A stretch of DNA of 64,000 nucleotides from Streptomyces mirabilis (GTDB taxonomy: Bacteria; Actinomycetota; Actinomycetes; Streptomycetales; Streptomycetaceae), in assembly GCF_039503195.1 (NCBI RefSeq), contig NZ_JBCJKP010000001.1, positions 2,046,001-2,110,000 of the forward strand, read 5' to 3'. The notes under the pieces were generated by a model. The model was not told the DNA's origin and ran no database searches. It saw only the letters and a program-made list of their open reading frames with translations. Positions 7,109 through 15,088 of the stretch are shown one piece after another; the first letter of the stretch is position 1, and every line of letters starts with the position of its first letter. Position numbers and translations under genes: made by a program.

Positions 7109-8845
7109 ATGGTCAAGGAAAGGCCCGGAAACGGCAGCGAGAGCGGGGCCGAGGGTGCGGGGGTGGGCGGGCCCGGACCCGAGGCTAGGCAAGCAGGGCC
7201 GAGCAGGAAGGGCGCGCAGTCACCGCTCCCGGTGCAGCCGCGCCGGGAGCGGTACATGGTGACACCGCTGCCGCAGCATCTGCTCCCGCCGGGAGTGCCC
7301 GAACTCGGCATGGACGCAATGTGTGACCGACTGGACCGGATGCCCGAGGTCAAAGTGGTCCGCAGACTCCGGCCGTCGGAGAAGACCCAATCGGGCGACC
7401 TGCCCCTCTCCTGCCCGGAAATCGCTGTCGTCGAGGCAGCCGAGGCTCAAGTACCGGCGATGCGGTCGCTGCACGTGCACATCGAGCCGGACCTGCCGCT
7501 CTCCGGAACCGGCCACGTCGCCGGGCCGACCACGGGGGTCCTGCCGCTCCGCGATCCGGGGCTGGTCGCACCGCTGGAAGAACCGGTGGCGATCTCGCTG
7601 CGCATCTGCGGGCCGGAGGGCGAACCGCTGGCCGGCGCCGGGGTGTTCCTGATCGGGGCGTCATGGCCGGGCCAGGGCCTCACCGGGGCCGACGGGACGA
7701 CCACCGTCATCATGGCCACGGAGACCCCGCAGTCCATTCAGTGTCTGTACGTCCGGCCCGCGGGCGGTTATGCGGACCGCTGGATCCATCGCCCGGAACT
7801 GTCGGTGACCCGGGAGAATCTGGTCACCCTCACACCGCTGGCCAAGGTTTACCCCGGGCTGGAAGAGAGACAGCAGTACGGCTGGGGTCAGCAGGCCATG
7901 CGGCTGGACCGGCTGCCTCCCACATTCCGTGCCTTCGGCATCAAGATCGCGGTCATCGGTTCGGGTGTCGCCGCCGAGCACCCCGATCTCAAACAACGGG
8001 TGCACTCCGGGGCCGATCTCGTACGCGGCACGGAAGAGGGCTGGGCCCACGACCCGGTGGGCACCGGTACCCACGCAGCGGGCATCATCGCCGGGGCGGA
8101 CACCGGCACGGGCGTCATCGGCATCGCGGTCGACGCGGAGATCGATGTCTGTCAGGTCGTGCCCGACGGCTGCTTCAGCGACCTGATCGCCGCTCTGGAC
8201 TACTGCATCGAACACGAGGTCGACATCGCCCATATCGCGGTGGCGACCCCGTACTCGTCGGCGCTGGTCTCACGCAAACTTGCCGATGCCAACGCGGCGG
8301 GTATCGCCTGTGTCGCCCCGGCGGGCGACACGGCTGGACCGGTCGCCTTCCCGGGCTCGTTGCCCACCGTGTTCACCGTGGGCGCCCTGGGAGTCTTCGG
8401 GTCCTATCCACCGGACACATCCCAAGCCACCCATTCGGGCCCGCAGCTGACACCGGAAGGGCTGTTCGCCGCGCCGTTCAGCTGCTACGGCCCCGGGGTC
8501 GACGCGGCTGCCCCCGGCGTGGCAGTTCTGTCGTGCTCGCCGCTCGGCGGATACACGGCTCTCGACGGCACCGGCACGGCGTCGGCCCACGTCGCCGGTC
8601 TTGCCGCCCTCGTTCTCGCCCACCACGAGGACTTCCACGGCCAACTGCTGCCACGCGGACCTGGCCGGGTGCAGCACCTGTTCGACATCATCGCCGGCAG
8701 CTGCCGCCCACTGGCTGCCCCCGGCACGGTGGAGGCGGCTCGCGTCGGACGTGGCCTCCCCGACGCTCTCGTCGCCCTCGGCCTGGCCCTCGGAGTGCAA
8801 CTCGCTCCGGCCTTGTCCCCGTACGCCTCGTCCATGGCCGGTTAG
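7109..8845 (+). CDS. Subtilisin-fold (S8) pseudoprotease
   Basis: The 578-residue product has a propeptide-like start (RYMVTPLPQHLL, about residue 48), an Ig-like carboxypeptidase-regulatory domain (about 165-230), and an S8 domain from about 258. The S8 framework is clear (IKIAVIGSGVAAEHPDL, GTGTHAAGIIAG, FPGSLPTVFTVGA, GTGTASAHVAGLAALVLAHH), but every active-site position is changed: Asp to Gly at 284, His to Thr at 319, the oxyanion Asn to Asp at 407 and Ser to Gly at 489. It should not cleave peptides and may bind them. No signal peptide is seen. I chose the ATG at 7109, preceded by GAAGGTGG, because earlier in-frame starts overlap the terminator; the start is uncertain. Confidence 0.8.
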   Translation: MVKERPGNGSESGAEGAGVGGPGPEARQAGPSRKGAQSPLPVQPRRERYMVTPLPQHLLPPGVPELGMDAMCDRLDRMPEVKVVRRLRPSEKTQSGDLPLSCPEIAVVEAAEAQVPAMRSLHVHIEPDLPLSGTGHVAGPTTGVLPLRDPGLVAPLEEPVAISLRICGPEGEPLAGAGVFLIGASWPGQGLTGADGTTTVIMATETPQSIQCLYVRPAGGYADRWIHRPELSVTRENLVTLTPLAKVYPGLEERQQYGWGQQAMRLDRLPPTFRAFGIKIAVIGSGVAAEHPDLKQRVHSGADLVRGTEEGWAHDPVGTGTHAAGIIAGADTGTGVIGIAVDAEIDVCQVVPDGCFSDLIAALDYCIEHEVDIAHIAVATPYSSALVSRKLADANAAGIACVAPAGDTAGPVAFPGSLPTVFTVGALGVFGSYPPDTSQATHSGPQLTPEGLFAAPFSCYGPGVDAAAPGVAVLSCSPLGGYTALDGTGTASAHVAGLAALVLAHHEDFHGQLLPRGPGRVQHLFDIIAGSCRPLAAPGTVEAARVGRGLPDALVALGLALGVQLAPALSPYASSMAG

Positions 8846-8871
8846 GCCCACGCCCACAACAGCAAGCGCGA

Positions 8872-8907
8872 GCAACGGCGCCCGTCTGAGGGAACGGGCG
8901 CCGTTGC
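8872..8907 (+). terminator. Hairpin terminator after the S8-like gene
   Basis: A perfect 14-bp stem, GCAACGGCGCCCGT with its complement, closes an eight-base loop, CTGAGGGA. It lies 27 bases after the TAG stop. Confidence 0.85.
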
Positions 8908-9071
8908 GTGTGCCACGCGTCCCGGCGGACCCGAAGTACCGGGCCGGAATCCTTGCTGTCGAGGCACTGCTGACCACTGGGTCGGGGGCGTGAGATTCAG
9001 TCCTCTCGGTTGTGGCCGAGCATCCATCTGCGGGATGAACCGCACCAAAAGGCGCACGTCTACGGCTGATA

Positions 9072-10496
9072 AATGGCTTCCTGACCCACACCGACCACCA
9101 GATCGGCCGACTGATCGACTTCCTCGAAAGCACCGGAGAACTCGACAACACGCTGATCATGGTGGTCTCAGACAACGGAGCCAGCCCGGAGGGCGGCGTC
9201 ACCGGCACCGCCAACGAGGCCGAGTTCTTCAACAACGCGCCCGCTCCGCTGGAGGAGACCCTCCGCTCGATCGACAACCTCGGTGGCCCCACTCTGTTCA
9301 ACCACTACCCGTGGGGCTGGACCTGGGCGGGCAACACACCCTTCCGCCGCTGGAAGCGGGAGACCTACCGCGGCGGCGCAAGCGACCCCTTCCTCGTCCA
9401 CTGGCCGCGGGGCATCAAGGCCCGGGGCGAGGTGCGCGCCCAGTACGCCCACCTGATCGACATGGTCCCCACCGTGCTCGACGCCCTAGGCATCGACCCT
9501 CCCGACACCATCAGAGGCGTCACGCAGTCTCCCTTGCACGGCGTCAGCTTCGCGCACACCTTCGACGACGCCGCCGCGCCCACTCGCCATCACACCCAGT
9601 ACTTCGAGATGCTCGGCCACCGCGCCATCGACCACGACGGATGGCGCGCGGTCTGTCCGTGGCCCGGCCCGTCGTTCGCTGAGTCCGAGGCACCGTTCGG
9701 AACACCCATCACTGCCCGAACGCTGTCCCAACTGGACGCCCACCACTGGGAGCTGTACCACATCGACGAGGATTTCGCCGAGACGGAGGACCTCGCCGCC
9801 GACCATCAAGACAAGCTGATCGAGATGATCTCGCTGTGGTACGTGGAGGCGGGCAAGTACGGCGTCCTTCCCATCGACAGCAGCACACTCGCGCGCATGA
9901 CGGTCGAACGCCCGCAGATCACCCCGGCACGGACTTCGTACACGTTCCGGCCCGGCACCCAAGCGCTCCCGTCGGCCGTGGTCCCACGGGTCCTCAACCG
10001 CCCGCACAGCATCACCGCCGAAGTGGAGGTCCCCGCCGAAGGCGCGGAGGGCGTACTGATCAGCCAGGGCACGAGCGCCGGCGGCTGGTCCCTCTACATG
10101 AAAGACGGCAAGCTCCACTACACCCACAACTACGTCGGTCGCGCCTCGTACACGGTCTCCTCGCAAAACCCGGTATCAGAAGGCCGACACCAATTGCGCT
10201 TCGAGTTCGAGCCCACCGGCGAGCCCGACCTCCAATCCGGCAAGGGCGCACCCGGACGAGCAGAGCTCTACGTCGACCATCGGCCGGCCGGCTCGGCGGA
10301 CTTCCCCGTCACCACGCCGATCATGTTCAACCCCGGCAGCCTGATCTGTGGCGCTGGCCTCGGCCCAGCCGTCACCCCGGAATACACTCCGCCCTTCCGC
10401 TTCACCGGCACACTGCACACCGTGACCATCGACATGTCTGGCGACCTCATCACGGACGCGGGGAGCGAGATGCGCATGCACCTCGCCCGGCAGTGA
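9072..10496 (+). pseudogene. Arylsulfatase, 5'-truncated
   Basis: The frame is open from about 9072 (NGFLTHTDHQIGRLIDFLES) through TLIMVVSDNGASPEGGVTGT to a TGA at 10494. The SDNGAS metal/substrate block and the long C-terminal domain match large bacterial arylsulfatases. The first half is gone, including the CxPSR motif whose cysteine becomes formylglycine, so activity is not possible. The ATG at 9159 is internal to the SDNG strand and not a real start. The remaining 474 codons have no internal stop, so the truncation may be recent. Neither flank contains the missing part. Confidence 0.82.
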
Positions 10497-10559
10497 TCCT
10501 CAGGATCCGACAACGCAGCAGCGGTAATGGGGGTGGGGCTTCTCACTCCTCGTTGTCTG

Positions 10560-10600
10560 TCGGCACGAGTCCCGTCGGGCAGGACGCGCACCCATTCGTT
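10560..10600 (-). repeat. Dispersed repeat B, copy 3 (short)
   Basis: On the minus strand GCGTCCTGCCCGACGGGACT matches the core of copies 1 and 2; similarity is shorter here. It coincides with the point where the beta-lactamase remnant loses coding similarity. Confidence 0.45.
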
Positions 10601-10780
10601 TCGACGGCGGTCGGCGAAGGCCGTGCTGCCGCCCGACCCACTGTGGCCGAAGCCGCCTGCCGGGCGCACCGGCTTCGCTCCGCTGTCCCCGATCACGAAT
10701 CCGCCGCCCATCGTGCAGGTGGTGCCCATCATCCTGTCCACCCCGCTCGCCCACCCCGTGGTCGCCTCCTTCAAGGTCGC
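10560..10780 (-). pseudogene. Serine beta-lactamase/esterase family, C-terminal scrap
   Basis: The minus strand reads GWASGVDRMMGTTCTMGGGF, VIGDSGAKPVRPAGGFGHSG, SGGSTAFAD. A G-x-GHxG-x-GGS-x-AFAD block is the third conserved motif region of beta-lactamase-type serine hydrolases. No SxxK or YxN motif is present, and coding is lost on the downstream side at repeat B. It is a remnant of perhaps 70 residues. Confidence 0.55.
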
Positions 10781-10800
10781 CGCCGAGTACGGCCGCCCCG

Positions 10801-10965
10801 TGGGGCTGTTCGGCGCCGGTCGTCGTGGTCACGGCGGCGGTGCTGTGCGTGCCGGACGTACGGAATCTGACCCGGCGGACCAAGGCGGTGGCCCACGGGT
10901 CACCGGTGGCGGAGTTCGCGCTCCGGTCAGCCGATGCTGAAGGCACCGCCGGGCGGCTCGGGTGA
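10801..10965 (+). pseudogene. Possible membrane protein C-terminal scrap
   Basis: A plus-strand frame reads APVVVVTAAVLCVPDVRNLT, RRTKAVAHGSPVAEFALRS and stops at 10963-10965. One hydrophobic helix followed by a basic tail looks like the end of a transporter. There is no start, and its end overlaps the 3' end of the convergent spermidine-synthase-like gene by about 39 bases. Weak evidence. Confidence 0.25.
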
Positions 10966-11772
10966 GGGAACCGCGTCCTCGTCACGCACGGGTGCGGCGG
11001 AGCCGATGAACTCCCTCAGCGCGGCGCCGCTTTCGACGCGAGCCGGGAAGGCGTCGGCGGCCGTGCGGCGGGCGAGGACGGCCGTGTCGAGCGGGCGGTG
11101 GGAGGCCACGAGTACCGCGTTGCCGAAGCGCCGGCCACGCAGCACACCGGGTTCGGCGATCAGGGACAGCTCCTCGAACACCGTGGCGAACGTGGCGAGT
11201 TGAGAGCGCAGGAAGGCGAAGGGCGCGGCGTCGGCGAGGTTGGCCAGATAGACACCGTCCTCGCGCAGGACGCGCGCGGCGGCGCGCGCGTACGCCGTGG
11301 ACGTCAGGTGCGCCGGGACACGCGCGCCGCCGAAGACGTCCGCGATCACGATGTCGGCAGAGGCGGGCGCGGCGGATTCGAGCCAGCCCCGCGCGTCCGC
11401 GCCGTGCAGCGTGATGCCGGCGTCCTCGGGCACGGGCAGGTGCTCGCGGACCAGGTCCAGCAGACCCAGGTCGGCCTCCACCACGTCCTGTCGTGAGCCG
11501 GGGCGGGTCGCGGCCACGTAGCGGGGCAGTGTCAGGGCTCCGCCGCCGAGGTGGAGCACGTCCAGGGGCCGTCCCGGCGCCACGACCGTGTCCAGGACAT
11601 GCCCGAGCCGTCGGGCGTACTCGAACTCCAGATGGGTCGGCTCGTCCAGATCGACGTACGACTGCGGTGCGGCGTCGACCGTGAGCAGCCAGGCCCGCTT
11701 CCTGTCCACGTCCGGCATCAGCTTGGCGGTTCCGTGGTCCACGGTCCGTGTCACGGGTATCGGCTCGTCCAC
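10927..11772 (-). CDS. Spermidine synthase-like SAM-fold protein
   Basis: The 281-residue product has a seven-stranded SAM/decarboxy-SAM fold: VLHLGGGALTLPRYVA (glycine loop), VVEADLGLLDL (acidic residue after strand 2), GITLHGADARGWL, and DIVIADVFGGARVPAHLTS. Actinobacteria carry many such spermidine-synthase-like proteins whose substrate is unproven; the canonical DxxD polyamine site is not clear here. I chose the GTG at 11772 because the alternative upstream start adds a low-complexity leader. It lies downstream of tuf3 on the same strand, but a strong terminator between them makes it a separate unit. Confidence 0.75.
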   Translation of the reverse strand: MDEPIPVTRTVDHGTAKLMPDVDRKRAWLLTVDAAPQSYVDLDEPTHLEFEYARRLGHVLDTVVAPGRPLDVLHLGGGALTLPRYVAATRPGSRQDVVEADLGLLDLVREHLPVPEDAGITLHGADARGWLESAAPASADIVIADVFGGARVPAHLTSTAYARAAARVLREDGVYLANLADAAPFAFLRSQLATFATVFEELSLIAEPGVLRGRRFGNAVLVASHRPLDTAVLARRTAADAFPARVESGAALREFIGSAAPVRDEDAVPSPEPPGGAFSIG

Positions 11773-11861
11773 GGGTCCATTGTGCCGCCCCTCAGGAGCG
11801 CGGTCGTCGCTGCCGGACCCCACGCGGGCCGCGGGCTCCGCGACCGCGATCGGTACGAGCC

Positions 11862-11894
11862 GGTGCCCGCTCCCCCGTAGCGGGAGCGGGCACC
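11862..11894 (-). terminator. Hairpin terminator after tuf3
   Basis: A perfect 13-bp stem, GGTGCCCGCTCCC with its complement, closes a seven-base loop, CCGTAGC. It begins 17 bases beyond the tuf3 stop. Confidence 0.85.
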
Positions 11895-11910
11895 CTCGTC
11901 CTGCCCTCCG

Positions 11911-13101
11911 TCAGTCCACCGAGGTCACCGTCCGGTCCACCGAGGTCACCGTCCCCGCGCCGACCGTCCGGCCGCCCTCGCGGATCGCGAAGCCGAGCCC
12001 CGGCTCCAGCGGCACCTCACGCCCGAGCTCGACCGTCATCGTGACGGTGTCGCCGGGCCGGGCGACCGCCCGCTCGCCCAGGTCGACGTCGCCGACCACG
12101 TCCGCGGTGCGGATGTAGAACTGCGGCCGGTACCCGGTGGAGACGGGCGTCGTACGACCGCCCTCGCCCGTCGACAGGACGTACACCTGGGCCGAGAAAC
12201 GGCGACTGGGGACGACGCTGCCGGGCGCGGCGACGATGTGCCCGCGGCGTACGGCGTCGCGGGGCACCCCGCGCAGCAGCAGCGCCACGTTGTCCCCTGC
12301 CTGCGCCTCGTCCATGGGCTTGCCGAAGGTCTCCAGGCCGGTCACCACCGTGTCGACGGCCGCGCCGAGCACTTCGACACGGTCGCCGACCCGGATCGTG
12401 CCGCGCTCGACCGCTCCGGTGACGACCGTCCCGCGCCCGGTGATCGTGAGCACGTTCTCGACCGGCAGCAGGAACGGCGCGTCGAGGTACCGCTCGGGCA
12501 TGGGCACATAGGTGTCCACCGCGTCGAGCAGCGCGTCGACCGCCGCCGTCCAACGGGGGTCCCCCTCAAGAGCCCTGAGGCCGGACACCCGTACGACGGG
12601 TACGGATTCGCCCCCGTAGCCGTGCGCGGAGAGCAGCTCGCGGACCTCCAGCTCCACGAGGTCGGTGAGCTCCTCGTCGCCCACGTCGGCCTTGTTCAGG
12701 GCGACGACGATGTGGTCGACGCCCACCTGCCGGGCGAGCAGCACGTGCTCGGCGGTCTGCGGCATGATCCCGTCGAGCGCGGAGACGACGAGGATCGCCC
12801 CGTCGAGCTGCGCGGCGCCGGTGACCATGTTCTTGACGTAGTCGGCGTGACCCGGCATGTCCACGTGCGCGTAGTGGCGGGTGTCGGTCTCGTACTCGAC
12901 GTGCGCGATGTTGATGGTGATGCCGCGCGCGGCCTCCTCCGGCGCCCGGTCGATCCTGTCGAACGGGACGAAGGTGCCGGAACCGCGCTCGGCGAGGACC
13001 TTGGTGATGGCGGCGGTCAGGGTGGTCTTGCCGTGGTCGACGTGACCCATCGTGCCGATGTTCAGATGCGGTTTGGTGCGGACGTATGCCGTCTTGGGCA
13101 T
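11911..13101 (-). CDS. tuf3: Elongation factor Tu, divergent second copy (tuf3 type)
   Basis: The 396-residue product has all GTPase motifs: [10 protein letters not shown] (19-28), RGITI switch I, DMPGHADY (usually DCPGHADY), NKAD (usually NKCD), then domains II and III. It departs from housekeeping EF-Tu at many conserved positions, with an Arg/Asp-rich substitution pattern and a duplicated end, [11 protein letters not shown]. This is the character of the Streptomyces tuf3 product, a non-essential EF-Tu reported to be under positive stringent control. It stands alone, without the rps/fus genes that accompany tuf1. The start ATG follows GAGGTACCGCC. A 21-bp direct repeat at the 3' end (11914-11955) encodes the doubled last seven residues. 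Confidence 0.93.
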   Translation of the reverse strand: MPKTAYVRTKPHLNIGTMGHVDHGKTTLTAAITKVLAERGSGTFVPFDRIDRAPEEAARGITINIAHVEYETDTRHYAHVDMPGHADYVKNMVTGAAQLDGAILVVSALDGIMPQTAEHVLLARQVGVDHIVVALNKADVGDEELTDLVELEVRELLSAHGYGGESVPVVRVSGLRALEGDPRWTAAVDALLDAVDTYVPMPERYLDAPFLLPVENVLTITGRGTVVTGAVERGTIRVGDRVEVLGAAVDTVVTGLETFGKPMDEAQAGDNVALLLRGVPRDAVRRGHIVAAPGSVVPSRRFSAQVYVLSTGEGGRTTPVSTGYRPQFYIRTADVVGDVDLGERAVARPGDTVTMTVELGREVPLEPGLGFAIREGGRTVGAGTVTSVDRTVTSVD

Positions 13102-13419
13102 GGCGGTACCTCGAAGCCTCTTGAGTGTCAGCGGAGCTGAGTGATGGCCCCGGCGCTCGGCGGCCGGGACGGGGACCCCAAGGACTTGCCGACCCTCCCC
13201 CTGCGGGGTCCGCCGGACGATCCGGGAAGGGTCAGCTTCGGGCGCCGTCGACGGCGGCCACGATGATCGGGACGGCAGCCTTCGGCGCGTCCGCGACTGC
13301 GGATGCTGCGAGGAGGAAGGCGTGCCGGAACATGAGGCGATCATCGCCGACGTATCCGGCCACGTCGAATGGTTTTTCTCGCCACGCAGGCGGGTGCGGC
13401 GGGTGTTTCTGCTGGTGCG
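13102..13419. other. Intergenic region upstream of tuf3
   Basis: It must hold the tuf3 promoter and leader. A GC-rich imperfect inverted repeat occurs around 13185-13220. A 33-codon minus-strand frame (13232-13333) reads [20 protein letters not shown] and ends VDGARS; it has no clear ribosome binding site and I do not call it a gene. A plus-strand frame from a GTG at 13322 has a good GGAGG but runs into the AlkD-like gene antisense and looks spurious. Confidence 0.4.
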
Positions 13420-14154
13420 TCAGGGGCCGATGTTCTTGAGTGCCTCACGTACGGAGAGGGGAGCGAGCCGCTCGCGTTCCCGGGCGACGAAGGCCCGTAC
13501 CGCCTCCGGATCCGTCTTCGCGTGCTCGCGCAGACACCAGCCGATCGCCTTGCGGACGAAGAAGTCGGGATGTCCGGACTGCCGTACGCAGTAGGCGAAG
13601 AGCCGCTCGGTGTCGGTCGTCTCCTTGTAACGGAGCTGGTGGAGCAGCGCCGTACGGGCGACCCACTGGTCGTCGTCCTCGATCCACGCGTCCATGTCGC
13701 TCTTCAGCTTCGCATCGGCGGCCACGAGGCCTCCCACGACGTGGGAGGCGAGTGCGTCGACGGTGTCCCACCAGGAGACCGTGCCGACGAGATGGCGCGC
13801 CACCGGGAGGAAAGCGGAAGAGAGTTGCCTCACATGGCGGCGCAGGTAGTCGACGGCGAAATAGTGGTACTCGCGCTCCGGCAACGCCCAGCAGCGCAGG
13901 GCCACGGCGGTGCAATCGGCCTCTGCAGGGGCCGCTGTCGCGAGCAGGACCGTACGGGACAGCGCGCGGCGATCGGGCGTGGTCAGACCGAGGAAGGGGG
14001 CGACGTCCTTCATGTACGCGCGCATGGACACGGCCCGTTCCGGGTCGGCCGCATCGCCGTAGGTGGCGGTGAGCCGTTCCAGCACGGTGTCCGCGAGGGA
14101 ACTGTTCGGCACCTCGAACCGCGCACCCGACGTTCCGGAAGCTGTGACGCCCAT
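13420..14154 (-). CDS. AlkD-like DNA alkylation repair protein
   Basis: The 244-residue product is all-helical with HEAT-like repeats and the conserved AlkD features: DPERAVSMRAYMKDVAPFLG near the N-terminus, WALPEREYHYFAVDYLRRHV, SWWDTVDALASHVVGGLV, and the C-terminal FFVRKAIGWCLREHAKTDPE and VREALKNIGP. WWDTVD contains the Trp and catalytic Asp that contact the alkylated base. AlkD enzymes excise cationic N3- and N7-alkylpurines. The start is ambiguous between ATGs at 14154 and 14166, neither with a good ribosome binding site. It is divergent from the TVP38-like gene by 49 bases. Confidence 0.85.
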   Translation of the reverse strand: MGVTASGTSGARFEVPNSSLADTVLERLTATYGDAADPERAVSMRAYMKDVAPFLGLTTPDRRALSRTVLLATAAPAEADCTAVALRCWALPEREYHYFAVDYLRRHVRQLSSAFLPVARHLVGTVSWWDTVDALASHVVGGLVAADAKLKSDMDAWIEDDDQWVARTALLHQLRYKETTDTERLFAYCVRQSGHPDFFVRKAIGWCLREHAKTDPEAVRAFVARERERLAPLSVREALKNIGP

Positions 14155-14203
14155 GAGACGAACCATACGGCGATCACACACACGGGTCGGTTAGTGTCGC
14201 CGA

Positions 14204-14983
14204 ATGCTCGATGCCACCACCCGCTCTGGGGGCACCGCCACAGCCGTTCCCCCGGCTCCCGTCGCTGAGCTCTCCCTCGCCGCGGAGTTCGCCGTCTCCA
14301 CACCCACGGGCCTCGCCGCCCGTTGCACGAGAGTCCTGCTCTCGCCCTGGTCCCGGCTCTCCCTGCTGCTGGTGCTGCTCGCGGCGGCCGCGTCGAGCGT
14401 GCTGCTCTTCGAACCGCAGCGGCTGCTCTCCGACGGCTGGCCGCCACAGCTCAGCGGCGCCGCGGCGGCCGTGGTGTTCGCGGTGGCGTACGGGCTGTGC
14501 ACGGTGGCGTTCGTGCCCCGGCCGCTGCTCAACCTCGCGGCGGGCGCGCTCTTCGGCTCGCAGCTGGGCCTCGGCACCGCGCTCGCGGGCACGGTGCTCG
14601 GCGCCGGCGTGGCGTTCGGGCTCGGCCGGATCCTCGGGCAGGACGCGCTGCGCCCGCTGTTGCGCGCCCGCTGGCTGAAGGCGGCCGACGGACAGCTCAG
14701 CCGGCACGGCTTCCGCACGATGATGCTGGCCCGGCTCTTCCCCGGTGTGCCCTTCTGGGCGGCGAACTACTGCGCGGCCGTCTCCCGCATGGGCTGGCTG
14801 CCGTTCCTCCTCGCCACCGCCCTGGGATCGATCCCGAACACCGCCGCGTACGCCGTCGCGGGCGCCCGGGCCTCGGCGCCGACCTCCCCCGCCTTCCTGA
14901 TCGCCATGGGCTTCATCGCGCTGCCGGCCCTGGTCGGCGCGGTGGTGGCCTGGCGCAAGCGCCACCACCTGCGCGGAGACTGA
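14204..14983 (+). CDS. TVP38/TMEM64 family (VTT domain) membrane protein
   Basis: The 259-residue product has about six hydrophobic segments, at roughly residues 48-70, 84-105, 110-150, 175-200, 205-225 and 232-250. The VTT domain shows VAFVPRPLLNLAAGALFGSQ, then GxxLGRILGQDALRPL, and MLARLFPGVPFWAANYCAAV, the re-entrant loop with conserved Arg and Pro. Members of this DedA-related family have been linked to lipid scrambling or transport and membrane homeostasis; a specific role here is unknown. It is a single gene followed by a short tandem repeat and the convergent thiolase gene. Confidence 0.85.
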   Translation: MLDATTRSGGTATAVPPAPVAELSLAAEFAVSTPTGLAARCTRVLLSPWSRLSLLLVLLAAAASSVLLFEPQRLLSDGWPPQLSGAAAAVVFAVAYGLCTVAFVPRPLLNLAAGALFGSQLGLGTALAGTVLGAGVAFGLGRILGQDALRPLLRARWLKAADGQLSRHGFRTMMLARLFPGVPFWAANYCAAVSRMGWLPFLLATALGSIPNTAAYAVAGARASAPTSPAFLIAMGFIALPALVGAVVAWRKRHHLRGD

Positions 14984-14984
14984 G

Positions 14985-15048
14985 CGACCTCCAGCACTGA
15001 TCGGCCTCCAGCACTGATCGATCTCCGGCACTCACCAGTCCCCGGCAC
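14985..15048. repeat. 17-bp tandem repeat, about 3.5 units
   Basis: Units CGACCTCCAGCACTGAT, CGGCCTCCAGCACTGAT and CGATCTCCGGCACTCAC follow each other directly after the TVP38-like stop codon, with a partial fourth. It fills part of the gap between two convergent genes. No hairpin of note forms. Confidence 0.75.
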
Positions 15049-15088
15049 GGCGGCTCTCGCGGAGGCGGACGGCCCGGGCCGTCCGGGT

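Noticed and set aside
13232..13333. 33-codon minus-strand frame upstream of tuf3 as a leader peptide
   Set aside because: No ribosome binding site, and no codon run or attenuator hairpin that would support regulation by translation of the leader.
13322..13594. Plus-strand frame with a good GGAGG and a GTG start
   Set aside because: Most of it is antisense to the AlkD-like gene and its composition becomes Arg/Ser-rich, typical of a shadow frame.
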